DNA from: Pogona vitticeps
Lineage: Eukaryota > Chordata > Lepidosauria > Squamata > Agamidae
Direction: 5' to 3'
DNA length: 64,000 nt
Assembly (NCBI RefSeq): GCF_051106095.1
Contig: NC_135794.1
Location: 25,918,747-25,982,746 of the forward strand
Below, one piece after another: positions 24,601 through 51,600 of the stretch; position 1 is the first letter of the stretch, and the number at the start of each line of letters is the position of its first letter. Position numbers and translations under genes: made by a program. The notes under the pieces were generated by a model that had not been told where the DNA came from, did not search any database, and saw only the letters and a program-made list of their open reading frames with translations.

Positions 24601-27600
24601 CAGCTCCCATATCCCCCACCTGCTGGAGAGAGAGTGATGGGAACATAATTTTAGGGACGTGGTGGCACTGCGGGCTAAACCGCAGAAGCCTGTGCCGCAG
24701 GGTCAGAAGACCAAGCAGTCATAAGATCGAATCCACGCTACGGAGTGAGCGCCTGTCGCTTGTCCCAGCTCCCGCCAACCTAGCGGTTCGAAAGCATGCA
24801 AATGCAAGTAGATAAATAGGGACCACCCCGGTGGGAAGGTAACAGCGTTCCGTGTCTAAGTCACACTGGCCATGTGACCACGGAAGATTGTCTTTGGACA
24901 AAACGCTGGCTCTATGGCTTGGAAACGGGGATGAGCACCGCCCCCTAAAGTCGAACATGACTGGACAAAAATTGTCAAGGGGAACCTTTACCTTTAAAAG
25001 GAATTTTAGATTACTCCTTTCCCTTTTTAAAAAAAGTTCAAGAAAAATTGTGAGGGGATTCCTAAAAATCCATTGCTTGTGCTTCAGATATGCAAACTAA
25101 AATATTGTGCTTTGCCTTTTCCTTCTTCAGCACTCCCAAGTGCATTGCACGTTATAAATGAGTTTTGTTCACTAAGTTGCTATTTGACCAACAAATGAAA
25201 GATAAAGTAGCCAAGGGATCTGCAAGTAGAAATTATTAGGATCACCAAACTGTAACAAAATTGCTCTGTTTCTGTAACATTTTAACAATCCAATCAAATG
25301 TATCACCTAAATGCTGTGAATAAAACTCCCAGTTGCTTTCATCTGATTTGTATGCATTGTGAGCTATATATTTTTACAGTTTGTTATGTCCTGAAATAAT
25401 TTAGTTTGTATTCAAGCAACAAAGAATAGTAAATTTGGATTAAACTGTGTAACCTAAAATTAGAATCTGTAAAGCTGACACTCTTCTGGAAGGTTTGCCT
25501 GCTTATAGGCAGTTACTTCTCTGTTCCACAGAAGACTGCACAGTTGCAAACTTTCCTGCAGCAGACTAAATTGAGCTGTGCCACATTCAGGGAGGCAGAA
25601 CAAGACATAGTCCTCGCCCAGCTTTGCCATCACATGTCTTGGGCTTGCTGCAGCATGTTGTGCCGGCCAGCACGTAGGATTCCAAGGGAGCTCTGCTTGC
25701 CATCGCTCACCGCTCCAGTGCAGAGTAGAGCTTCGGGCAGGTCACGTGCGGGCCGTGACAGCAAGGCTGAAGTGGCTCTAAATTTAGCCAAGAGGTTGCT
25801 CCCCTTCTGTAAAGGGGTCATTTTTTTTTTCATTTGACAAGCAGAGTGGTTATTTTCCCATTTGTAAATGAAGGAATATTAAGGCAATAGATATTAGTAA
25901 AGTTTAAAATTGTGCTTTAGGAAGCATAATCTTGAGTTTATATACATATTTTAATGTCTGCTTTGTTTATGTGGTTTTAAAAAATACAGTACAATTTTAA
26001 ACAATTGTGTACTCACCTTTCAGTTATCCCAGAACATCAGCCCAAGAAGGTTTATTGTGTGCAAGAAGTGAAGTGATTGTCAAAGTCCTTTACTGTTGAA
26101 TTGGTGCAGTCATCTCTCTCCATAACTGTTTAGTCAGCATTGTATCTCAAAAATAGCTTGCAGGGTCTGGGTTTAATGAAGAGACTTTAGAGGAAGGTCC
26201 AACTGATTTTAGTGGAACCAACATCGATTCAGCCTGCCAAGAATGACAGTCTGAGTTTGCACTGCCCCCACCGTGCTATTTGACATGTTGAATGTAGTTT
26301 GAGTGCTGCACAGAGGGCTGCAGTATATTAGTTGATCTAGTTAATCATCGTTCAGCTCATGAGGTTGGATTGTGTACAATTCTAAATCATGATGTGTTAC
26401 AGAAGCTGAGTTTACATTCTGCCTCAAATTTCAGAAATCTACTTAAAAACATTTGACCTAGGGAGACACCAGAGTTTGTGAACTTCTTTCAATAAATATA
26501 AGGCACTTACATAAAAAATTCTATGGTGCATCCTAAATTTAAATTCTAGATTATAAATATCTGATTTATTTTTGTAACCTTCCTCCCCACCTTCTGGAAT
26601 TGAAGGAATATGAGTGTCAGTTTTCTGTGTAATACTGACTTGTTAATAATTTGGAGTGTGGAAAGTGAAGCTATATGCTTTTATCCTATTGACCATTCTA
26701 TATAAATGAGTTTCAGTGCCATTAACAGTTATACTAATTCAGACTTTTTGCTTACTTTCAGCAAGAATTGAGGCAAGCACCAGCAGAAAGAAGGGCCATT
26801 TTAATACAGCATAAAATATTGTATGCAGAAGTCTGTAAATATGCTATGAATCTGGCTGCATGAGAATCTTCCTGCTTTTACTGTGCCAGGAAACATGAGT
26901 ACGCCTCGCTCCAGCAGCGTTTCCCCGAATCACTACTTTCAGAGATTTGTATTTTTCCATTATTCAGTTGAAAGTGAATCAGCATCTCCAGGGAGGCGGC
27001 AGTAAGACCTGCATCTGTGAATTGGCCTATGGGAAGGGTTGAGGGAGGAGAGAGAAAGCGGCTTCCATTAAGTCTCATCCAAATGAGTTAAAGCCAGGTC
27101 TGCATGAGAAACTGCACGTACTTGCAGACGTCTGACCGGAAAGGGTGGAGCTTCTCTTCCGGATGAAAGCTGTGTTAAAGAGCTAGTGCAGAAGACTTAA
27201 GCTGCTTGAAATAACTGTACAGCTGAAACTGAGGTGGTTCTCTTACCCAAGAGAGTTTAACGGAAGAGAGAAACAGATACTGCAGCTTGCTGAGCCCTTA
27301 AATTGAGAAAATAGACTAGTGATAATTATTTGTTCACACAAGTAATTGAGAAACCTACATTTAAGTAACTGTGAAATATCAAACTAGGGTGGCTTATTTT
27401 CCCAACAAATGTGTGTTGGTTCATCAGTTGATGCTAGCAGATGACAAGTACTATACAGTTACTTTACTGGAAGGTTACAGTGATGTAGGAATTGTGATCT
27501 GAGATTTTGCTGTAGAAGAGGGCATTACACAGCAAGTCCTAACAATGCAGAAGAGATGTTAAAACTGACTGTGAATGCACAGGTCTGGCAACCTGCTAGG

Positions 27601-28756
27601 GGTGCGTGCAATTGCTTGTGTTTGTTCAAGGATCAATGGTAGCAATCCCTCCAACTGCACTGCACACAGCTGTGGCTAGTGGAATATAAACCATGATAGA
27701 ATAACCTTCTCCAGTGTAGTATTCTTTAGATATGCTTACAGTTCCTAAATATACTGGCCAAGGTGGGTGAGGGTAATGGATACATTAGGAGAATTTGGCT
27801 GGGTGTGTGCCATGTTGGGCGACTGTGCTATAAAATGATGGTGACTTCCAGAGTGGAAGTTTAGTGAACTGCTAATTTAAGTGGTAATATCACTTGCACT
27901 AGCCATAAGGTGGAGGATTAGATGTTTGCCAATGTGCAATATAAAGCTTAAGTCTTTTTAGCTCTTCTGGATTTCTGGATTTGTTTTACGCTTCAGTTGC
28001 ATTAATGCATGTTGTAAGTTATGCAGTTTAAATGGCTAATTTGAAACCTCAATTAAGTAAGTGCAGACAGCTATGTGCCTTTGTGGAAGCTTGAAATACA
28101 GCTCGATTTTAAAATATCTACCCTATACTTTCCTCAGATATGTAGTGACAGGCTTTCAGGTTTACGGTCCTTAGCTTAGGCTGTATCTGCACTGTTTTCC
28201 AACATGATCAGGAATGAGTCAGCAGTAGATTTGCTGGTTTGGAAGGGCTTTGGTCTGTTTCATGACAGCTGTAGTTATTCCTTTGGTAAATCTGTGGTCC
28301 AGCTAAAATCCTTCCCTGGGGGCTGATAACGGGCCCTGAAAGGCTTTGGAGTACCACACATAAGTCCAGCGCCTTTCAGTGTACAAGTCACGTAACTGGC
28401 TGCTCCAGGGTCAAGAGTGTGTCTGTACCTGGGCTGAAATGCCTCTTGAAGCAGTCCCTCGCCCAGCTTTGCCCATCACAGCCTTGAGTTCTCACTAGGT
28501 GAAAGGATGCTGGCTGCCTGCTTCACAGCAGTTCAGAAGAGTCAGGAGCTCTCTGGGAGTGCATCGCATTAATTGTGACAAGTGCACATTTCCTCCTGTT
28601 CTCTGTGTCTCTGGACCCCTAAGAGAAGAGGGGGCAGAAGTAGATCATCAAGAGCTGGGCTGAGCTGGAGCGGGTGGAGCAGAAGAGCTCTTCCCCAAGC
28701 CACTTGGGAACATTGGGCTTTGCATGTCACGTAACGCCTTTCTTCTCTGGTTTTAG
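21663..28756 (+). other. PKM: PKM intron 1
   Basis: The 7.1-kb intron starts in the CpG island and becomes AT-rich after about 23.2 kb. It holds one full-length Sauria SINE (24655-25001) and otherwise mostly unique sequence. A 25-base motif occurs twice (about 25614-25637 and 28454-28479). No additional exon was supported. Confidence 0.85.
24655..25001 (+). mobile_element. Full-length Sauria-type SINE with target-site duplication
   Basis: A tRNA-derived head (gtggcactgcgggctaaacc as A-box region, gatcgaatcc as B box at 24725) is followed by a body with ccggtgggaaggtaacagcg. The tail, ggggaacctttaccttta, resembles Bov-B LINE 3' ends. The 8-bp direct repeat AATTTTAG flanks it at 24647-24654 and 25002-25009. 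This family is characteristic of squamates and is mobilised by Bov-B-type LINE machinery. The intact duplication suggests a moderately young insertion. Confidence 0.9.
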
Positions 28757-28775
28757 ATACCAGCTCTCACCAGCC

Positions 28776-43531
<14,756 letters not shown>

Positions 43532-44515
43532 AAACAGGCCCAGCAACCTCATCCCTCTCCTCCTGTCTCGCCGCCTTCCCTTCACAGTAGACCAGCCGCT
43601 GCTTGCAATATTGTCCGTGTCTGTATAGTGGATGGAGGCTGTCTGAAACCACCAAATGCAGTGATTGGGGGAAGAGAGACAGTCTAGAAATACTTGAAAC
43701 AGTTCTTTGATATGCAGGACCCTCCCCTATTTCTCTCCTCACCCCCCACCCCCAGCCTATCCTGCCTAACTTGGAGAGCCAGCATAACATGGCTTAAGGT
43801 GGCTCGTAGGGCCACCTGGTGTCACTTCTGTAGCTCTCGAGCAGTGCAGAGGTTGGAAGTTCTTGATCTGTCTGACTAATAGAGCGTTTAGTGCCATGGC
43901 TTCTTGTCGTAGATGCCAGGTTCTCCTCTTCCCTGAAAAGTCTGTCTGTGTTTCTCCTCTGTAGGTCTATACTGCCAGGTCTTGATCCAAACACTCCAGT
44001 CAAGAGCTACGCTACACCATTGCTCTCTTAAGCCTTGCAACCTCCCATGAGTCTTGCTGCTTCCCTTCAGTACCACACAGGTCACTTGGGTATCTAAACA
44101 GGCACTCTGATAGGGAGCGAGAGGAGGCAACCCATGCTCTCCCTTACAAGTTCCAGAATGCCAATTCTTAACTTGCTGCTGTACCTCATTGCCAGCCCTC
44201 GAGGAGGGGAGGGGCCGCAGAGTGTCCTTCCTCCCAGAACCTATTCCAGTAGCCACTAGACCCCACTAGAAGAACAAGAGAGGTGTAGAACCTCTCTCTT
44301 GCGTGTAGAACTGGGACGGCCGAGCCGTGAGGTGGTTAGGGCTGCTACAGCAGATGCGCTCCCCCATCTCCAGCTGATAGGAGCTGCTTGTGCGCCTGTT
44401 GCAGTGTTGTGTTTTGTGTTTAAGTTGACTCATGTTTCCTGAGAGCACCATCAGTGACCTCCTGTCACAGGTTGTAGAGTACAAGTTTGTACATCAATAA
44501 AGCAGAGCTCACACA
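43532..44515 (+). other. PKM: PKM 3' UTR
   Basis: About 1 kb from the stop to the poly(A) site. A short stretch near 43772-43800 (gagagccagcataacatggc) resembles the head of a reptile SINE. The remainder is unique. Confidence 0.85.
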
Positions 44516-44520
44516 CCTAC
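44496..44520 (+). terminator. PKM: PKM poly(A) signal and cleavage region
   Basis: AATAAA at 44496-44501 is followed about 15-20 bases later by a probable cleavage site and a T/G-rich stretch (tgctgtcttcctggctg). Confidence 0.85.
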
Positions 44521-46079
44521 CACAGCCTCTGCTGTCTTCCTGGCTGAAAACATGGCAGCTTGTGGGTGCCCTCTTTTAATGTGATTAAATCCTCTGTAGT
44601 ATCATCGTAAGTGCCATGATGCTTCTTCAGTTAAACAGTACACAATCCGTAAGGTATAGGTGGGCAACATATTCATTAAAGCCAACACATACAGTGTACG
44701 TACAGGGTATGCAAGCTTTTAGAATTCTCTAGAACTCTGCCAGGCTAGAAATGGAAGTGGGTGGATGTCGTTACCCATGCAGTTCAACTCTGTTCCTGGA
44801 AGGAAATTTAGGCCCTGGGTTCAATCCAAGTTGGGCACCCTGAATGGTGACCTGCAGGTCCGCCTATGGATCAAGCCGAATGTCAGTGTTGTCAATATGT
44901 TGGGCCTTCTGGGAAGAGGAACAAGGGAGGACGGCCACCTTTGACAAAATGTCTGCCTGGTGCCCATGTAGAAATGGTGAGAAGCGCCAGCAGCGGAGAA
45001 CAGAGCTGGCAGTGTGCCCAGGAGGCCCTCCTTCCACTGCATTTGGGCATCAGCCTCGAGCAGGGTAGGGAATGTTCTTCTCAGGGCAGCCACTGGAGGG
45101 GAGCATCCTTCAAAAGCCATCTCAGGAAAAAGGCTCTGGCGCCAATAATCCTCAAGGCCATGATGGGCAAATGCCAAAACAACACAAAAAGTGGTGGCTC
45201 TGGGTTTTCCCAACTCCTGAGGCAGGGCATTGCAGAACGTGGGTTACAATGTCTACTGTCTAGGCATTAAAAGCCATAGGATCCAATGAGAGGCCAAAGT
45301 GAAGTCAGGCTGGAGGTGAGAACCCGAGGCGCTTGGGGCGGTGGCAGCCCCGGGCGAGTCCGCGCCTTCTCCAAAGAACCTCCAGAGCGGCCTGGGGGGG
45401 GGGGGGCGGGCTGGCTGGCAAGCCGGGCAGACATCCAAGGGGGCCCCGGCCTTGTCGCCTAGAAAGATTTGGGAGCCGCTGCTGGCCCGTCTCGGCCTCC
45501 TCGTCGCCACCGACCCTGACTGACGGCCGGGCTGTCCCGGTTTCTGCCCGAGACCGAGAGGGAGGGTCGGTTTTGGCAGGTGACCCGATTCTGGATGCTT
45601 GCGTGACGCCAGGAGGCTGGGGACGCGTCTGCCCTGCCCGGAGATCTCCCTTGCTGCGGAAAGCCATTGGGGTGACCCTCCCCCCCCGACACACACACAC
45701 CGACACACACACACAGAGGTAGACACGTGTGTGCCTGAATGAGGACCGAGCAAGAAGGGCCCCCAGCCCCGGTCCTGGAAGCCGCGCGGGGCAGAAGAAC
45801 CTGGGCGGGCGGGCGGGGGGGAAGCGCTTCCCCGCCTCCTCCCGGCCCGAGGGGAGCCCGCCGAGCAGGGACTGTGCCTAGGCAGGGGGCGGCGCCCCGG
45901 CCTCGGGCGGCGCTGGGCGTTGGGACGACCCCCTCCCGCCCGGCGCTCCCTCCGCTTGGAAGGGGAAGCCGAGCCCGGCAGCGCTCAGCCCTTCCCGAAG
46001 CCTTCCCTGCCGCCGGGACTCCTCCTCCCTTCCCTTCCCTCCCTCCCCCCCGCCCGGGCACAGTCCGGCACCCTGGCGC
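44521..46079. other. Intergenic gap between PKM and GRAMD2A
   Basis: The first 0.75 kb is neutral in composition and unrecognised. From about 45.3 kb the sequence becomes the GRAMD2A CpG island, with a short CA run near 45690-45715. No separate gene was found. The overall gap between poly(A) site and next start codon is only about 2 kb. Confidence 0.8.
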
Positions 46080-46085
46080 TCCGGC

Positions 46086-46275
46086 AACATGGGCTTTGTG
46101 GTCGTGGGAGCAGCCCAGGCAGACGACCGCTGGGAGTTGTAGTCCAAAGGGACGCCTTCTCTCCGAGGCTCACCTGCAAAAGTCTCGGGGGCCCGGAGTC
46201 TCCGGCCAGAAACGACAGGGTGGGTGCGGTGGGGAGAATCGCTGTACTTCCACGGGATGCTGGGCTTTGTAGTTG
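46086..46275. promoter_or_regulatory. GRAMD2A: Three ZNF143/STAF-like motifs upstream of GRAMD2A
   Basis: Read on the minus strand, motif 2 (46130-46145) is GGACTACAACTCCCAG and motif 3 (46254-46275) is AACTACAAAGCCCAGCATCC. Motif 1 (about 46086-46105) is a weaker version. All three share orientation. They resemble the ACTACAA-TCCCAGCATGC consensus bound by ZNF143 at many promoters. Confidence 0.5.
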
Positions 46276-46457
46276 GGGGAGAGCACCTGGGATTCCCTGG
46301 GAGGGACAACCGCCGCCCTCCCCTAAACCCCGCCGGGGCCTTCAGAGGGGCTCCTTCCTCAACGCGCGGAGGCGGATCGGAGGCCGGGGCTCCCCTGTCG
46401 GGCTGGAAAGGCCGAGCGGCTCCTTTAAGAGGCGGGCCTCCCCTTTAACGAGCCGTA

Positions 46458-46557
46458 GGGGGCGGGGCTTCGGATGGTGTTCGAACCAGCCAATGAGAGA
46501 GCGCGGGGGTGGGGGAGCTTCCGCGGGCCCCCATAGGCCGGCGGGTGGGCGGGGCCT
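46458..46557 (+). promoter_or_regulatory. GRAMD2A: GRAMD2A core promoter elements
   Basis: GC boxes (gggggcggggctt near 46458 and gggcggggcct near 46547) and a CCAAT box (46490-46494) lie 30-130 bases before the start codon; there is no TATA box. Confidence 0.6.
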
Positions 46558-46584
46558 CTGCCGGGTGATCGGCAGCCGCCGGGA

Positions 46585-46679
46585 ATGACGGAGGGGGCGG
46601 GGCCGCCGGGCCAGGAGGAGGAGGAGGAGGAGGGGGAGGCGGCGGCGGCGGCGGCGGCAGCGCAGGGTCCGCCGGGCAG
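46585..46679 (+). CDS. GRAMD2A: GRAMD2A exon 1, coding part
   Basis: ATG at 46585 opens MTEGAGPPGQ, six Glu, GE, eight Ala, QGPPG plus two bases of a Ser codon, then donor CAG|GTGAGC. The phase matches exon 2 exactly (AG+C). The methionine is the first in frame below the promoter, and MT begins the human protein as I recall it. The acidic and alanine runs come from GAG and GCG repeats and would be disordered. Confidence 0.78.
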
Positions 46680-48546
46680 GTGAGCGGGTTGCGTCATCCC
46701 TGTGTCGGCCTGCACGTGGGAACGGGTCGGCATGCGCGCCCGGGCCTCGGGAGTCGGGCAGGTGACTGCGGGGCGCGGGCGAGGCCCCGGACGGAGGGCC
46801 GGAGGGTCCGGAGGCTCTTCTGGGGCCGGCGAGGGCGGCCTCTCCGCCGGAGGTACCGTGGCTGGCCCGGTGGGGGGGGGAGAAATCAAGGGCCGCCTTC
46901 CCTGGGCCTCGGCGGGACCCGGAAGCGTCGCCAGGCCGGCCGGGGCGGAGGAGGAGGAGGAGGAGGAGGGAGGAAGGCCGGGGACGCCGCTTCCTGGCTT
47001 CGGCCTACCTGGCCGGGCCGTTGTGCCGGGAAGGGCCGGCGGCTGGGCGCGAGCGGAGCAGAGAAGGCGAGTCGGGGGCCTTCCTTCCTTCCTTGGGGGG
47101 GGGCGGTGGAGGGAACGGGGGGGCGGCGGCGGGCAAGGCCTCCGGGCAGGCACGTCTCCTTCGGGGGTCCCCCCCCCCCGGGCCTCCCCCTCCGCCCGTC
47201 GGTCCGAGGCGCCGGTAAGGAGAAGGCGGGCGGGGGATGGCGGGGGGGGGGGAAGAGCAGACGCCGTTGGCAGGGCGCGACTCCCGCCGACCTGCAGGGA
47301 TGAGGAGCCGCTTTCATGCCCCCCCCTCGCCATCTGTCTATCCCCCCCCTCCCCCCCTCCCTCGAGCCGGCCCAGCAGCCTTCAGCCCGCCGAGAGGGCG
47401 CGGGAGCGGAGCCTCGGGGGTGGGTGGGTGGGTGTCCGTGTCCGTGGATCGCCTCCTGGCCGGGCCGGCTCCCCTCGGGCATCGCCTCCCAGGTTCTCCC
47501 TCGGAGCCGGGGAGACCGGGGGGGGGGGACGGGGAGAGAGGGCTGCCGCCGCTGCTGCTGCCGCTTTCCAGGGGCTGCTGGCTCCGGCGCCCTCCGCCCC
47601 TGCCCTGCCTTGCCCTGGCTTCTCTCCCCCCCCCACCTCCGCCCCCCCCCCGGTTCTTTCTCTGTGCCCGGAGGCCCTGAAGGCCGGTGCCCGGTCCTGC
47701 CCCCCCCTCACCTCTTCTGAGCGAAGGCCCCGGGGCTTTGCCTGCTCTGGAGAAAAATGCCGGGCCGTTCCACAGGCTTTTCCGAGGTGCTTTGCTTGGC
47801 CCGAGGGTGAAAATAACCACAGGGGTCTAATCCTGAGGGGGTCATTCTGGATGCCTGGCTGGTTGCCGGAGGTTGCACCCCAGAAGCTGTGCTTGGGGTG
47901 TGGGTGTCTCTCCTCACCCGAGAGGAGCCCAGACGGTGCCCTTCCATCGCAGGCGGCTCCGCTCCTGACCTGGCCCGGGACTGGCGCGCTCAGAAACATC
48001 TGAGGTTTCGGGCTGTTTCTCTGTCGAGGGTTCCGGCTTTCTTGCCTGCGGCCCTGAGCCCTAGAAGCGAACTGGGGGGGGGGTTTTGCAGGGGGGAGCT
48101 TCCCTTGCAGAAGTGGGTTCCCTTTTGGCTTCCTAGGAGCAACCTGGGAAGGACACCCAAGACCAGCCCGTCCTGTTCTGCTGCAGAGAGAAAGGCACAC
48201 TTGCTTTATATATGTTAATGATTCCCGAGCCCAGAGTTTTATTTTATTTTAACAAACCTGGCATCTGGCAAGCTAAGCAACTTTTAGAACGCCTCCCGAT
48301 GCCCCCTCTGCCGTGCTGGCGCAGGGCGATGCTGTGCCACCACCGCCACCTTAAGGCCCTTCCTCCGTGAGTCTTTCCGTGGGCCGGTTTGCCAGGACGG
48401 AGGCGCCAGGGCCGGGGCCCTTGCCAGTCTCCCGATCGCACGATTCCTGGAGGCTCTCTCTGTGCCCTCGGTCTTGGCTGAGGCTGCTTGGGAGGCCTGC
48501 GCCGAACAGGCCTGGCATTGTGTGCTGCCTTCTTTCTGCCTGTTGC

Positions 48547-48549
<3 letters not shown>

Positions 48550-48609
<60 letters not shown>
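48550..48609. repeat. (CT)n microsatellite
   Basis: About 30 uninterrupted CT units. Confidence 0.97.
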
Positions 48610-48611
<2 letters not shown>

Positions 48612-51600
48612 CCAGTGGGGAGGGGAGGTCTGAGCCCCCACCCATCTCTCTCTTCCTTTTGGCTACACTCGGGCCTGGGAATGACGTCGGAGCTGTTTGT
48701 TTCCCTCTGGTGGAGCGCTTCCTTGTGACTGGGAAGGCTCGGCCGTGGCCTGCCCTGCGGAGGGTTGTAGGGAATAAGATGTCACATGACCTTGAAGGGG
48801 GGGGGGTGGCGATCTTTGCCAAGACGGTTTTGGCTTTTGCATTGTTTGGGATGTTTCCTAAGCGTCCAAGGCATTTTGTAACTTTGCTGCTGGGCCTGCG
48901 TTAAGAAGCTGGCAAGGGGGGGGGACGACGGTGACAACTCTGGGGTGGGCTTGACCGCTGCGATGGGTGATGCCCGCCCTCTCTCTGGCCTCCTTTCCCC
49001 AGTGGATCGGGCCCTGATTGGCTGGGCTCTGTTGCTTTTCTCTCAGCAGGACCCATTCCCTGCTTTTGAAAACCCCCCCCCTCCCGCACGCACACCCCCA
49101 CACCCCACATGTTCAGTTCCACCAGCGGTATCGACTGCTGGCTAGTGTCAGGAAGAGGGCTCTTTCCCTCTTCCTTATTCAAGGCGCATGGCGGGCAAGG
49201 CATCCTCTAAAAACCCAGTGCTTGAGGGCCGGGGGATTCGTGGTTCGTGGCCTGGTGCTCCAAAGGAGGAACTGTCCACAATATGGATAAAAGTCTTAAA
49301 GGGCCCAGCCCCCTTTTATTCCAGAGTCTCTGTAACTGGGTACCAGAACAGCCTGAATTTTGGGGGGGGAGAAGGAGGGGGGGCGGGAATGGCCTTGGAT
49401 GTGCATAGCCCCTCTTTCAAAGGTTCTGGAGAGCTTCCCCCCCCCGCTCCTCCCCATCTCATCTACAGTCCCAGATCAAATCCATTATCAGTAATACTAG
49501 TAACAGTGACCTGAAGGTTTTAGAGGTTTCGCTCGGTATGGGGAGGGTGCTGACATTCCTAAACGAGTGTGCGCTCACCCTCACCAGGCCACTTTCCTAG
49601 TTGCCACCCTTCTTGCCTCTACAGTTAAAGGGGTTTTGTCTTTGGGGGGGGGTGCCTAGAGAAGATCTGATCATTCACTGGGGAGCAGATGGCTCTTCTA
49701 ATTTGGGAAGCCAGGTGAGCCGTGGCATCTCCCTGTGGGGAAGGTGTCATGTGCGGAGCAGCCCTGAAATCCTGCCAGGTGAGAAGGAACAATGAGGATG
49801 GGTATTTCTGGAGCCTGCAGCCTCCTCCTCCTCCTCCTCCTCCGGATGAAACAGAATGAGGCCAACAGCTGCAGGTCTCCTCCTAATCAGGATGATCTTG
49901 CCTTCTGAAAAAGTGTGTGCGTGTGCGCGTGTGGACTAGCTCTGCCCGAGTTTAAGCCTCGGTGTCCCTCTGCTCTGTTGTGTAATCATGTCATGCCTGG
50001 ATTAGGCTGGATTTCAGAGAGGATGGCCTCAGATGGCAGTTACGTTACTGTTTTTGAGAGAGTGTGCCCTTTTTTTAAAAAATGCAAAATGTTTCTGTCT
50101 GTTTTGTTTTGCTCGGTGGACGAGGAAATTGACCTGGAAATGTGGATGCAGGCATAAATGGGCTGCTGTCAAACCCTGATAAGATTGAGGAGAACCTGAG
50201 AATTTACATAAAGACCGGAAACCTTTCGTTTTGCGGGAGGTGGCCTTCAGGCAGCCATCTGAAGGGCTTGTGAGAAGAGCAGGTCCTGGGGGGTGGGTGG
50301 GGGGGTGGGGATACTGTATATCCCTCCGGCTCTGCTGGGGGCCGAGGAGGAAAAGCCTCCTCTCCTAATCCGCAACATTATCGCCTGAACGGGGCAGGGA
50401 CCTAAAGGGAATTTGGGAACAACGGGAAGACCAGTTCTCTGAGACTGACAAAACATCTCTGCTCCCTGTAGATGGGGGGGGGGGGAGAGAATTCTTGCAT
50501 GAGCCCACCAACGATTTCTCCTCCTCCTCCCCCCCCCTCCCCAGTTTTTGGAAACTATGGTTTGCTCTGAAGCCCAAATCCCCAGACAGGCCTGTTTGGA
50601 GGTGGTGGTTCTGACTCTTCCGCCCCTGCCCTTCGCCCACGAGAGGCGGGAGAGGTTTCTTGAAAGCCCCGTTTGGTGGCTCCATCAGCCCCTGCCATTT
50701 CCCCACCTCTGAGGGTCTGGACGGGTGGATGGGGTGGAAGATTGTGAGGCCTTAAGAAACAACGGGGGGGGGATGCCTTTGGGCGGGGTGGGGGCCTCTG
50801 AGAAGAGGTGGATCCTGGTCATAAAAGCCTGGAGGGCCCAGAGGATGCAGTCGGCAGGAAAGGTGTTAGGCGGGAGGCTAAAAATATGCCCGGTGGGAGA
50901 AGAACTCAGTGCCAGCCTCGATCCTTGCCTGCAGCTGCCGGGAGCAGGGGGAGCAGGAGGATTTTGGAAACTGGAGCATGCACAGGATGAAAAGGCATCG
51001 GCCGTGGGGCGTTGCGGGTTCAGCCTCCTTGTTGGAAGGGCACTCGTGCAGGCTTTGCCTGACGGCGTTTAGTGCCCACCCTCCTGCCGTCATGGCACTC
51101 CAGGGAGGGGTCCCGGGGTGCTAAGCAAGGGAGGAGGAGGAGGACTGTGGGCCTCCCAGAGTGTCCGGCTGCCCAGCAGAGGAACAGCGGCTTCCTTTTG
51201 CTCAGGAGGGACCGATTCGGTGCTTGGGGGCTGGGTGTGTGAGGAGGGGGCATCGCACCCCACAGGGCTCCCCTCCCAATCATCGGGTCAGGCCAGCCTG
51301 GCCGGCTGTATCGGGCCGTGGTTCCCAAGGCTTCGGGCAGGGAAGGCCCCTCCCTTCTCCCGGCCCGAGTCTTTGGAACTGGAGGTGCTCACGCCTGAAC
51401 CCGGGGCCACCCGAGAGTGAAAGACCCTCGCGGCTGCTGGGCTTTCTCGCGCCTTCCACGCAAGCGCCTCGGATCCCATCCCAAGGGACTGTGGGCTCGT
51501 TTTCCCATGAGAAGGAGCCTTGCCTTGGGATATCATGACCACACTGTCACTTTTTAAAAAGCCCTTTCCCCCATAGTAATGCCAATCGAGAGGCTGCTTC

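Larger units (their letters stand above)
45300..47760. promoter_or_regulatory. GRAMD2A: CpG island / GRAMD2A promoter and early intron 1
   Basis: This CpG-dense block surrounds GRAMD2A exon 1. Long open frames on both strands here are composition artefacts. Confidence 0.85.

Noticed and set aside
46425-48200. Long frames on both strands around GRAMD2A exon 1 (up to 433 codons)
   Set aside because: Composition artefacts of the CpG island. Only the short frame with correct phase into exon 2 is supported.
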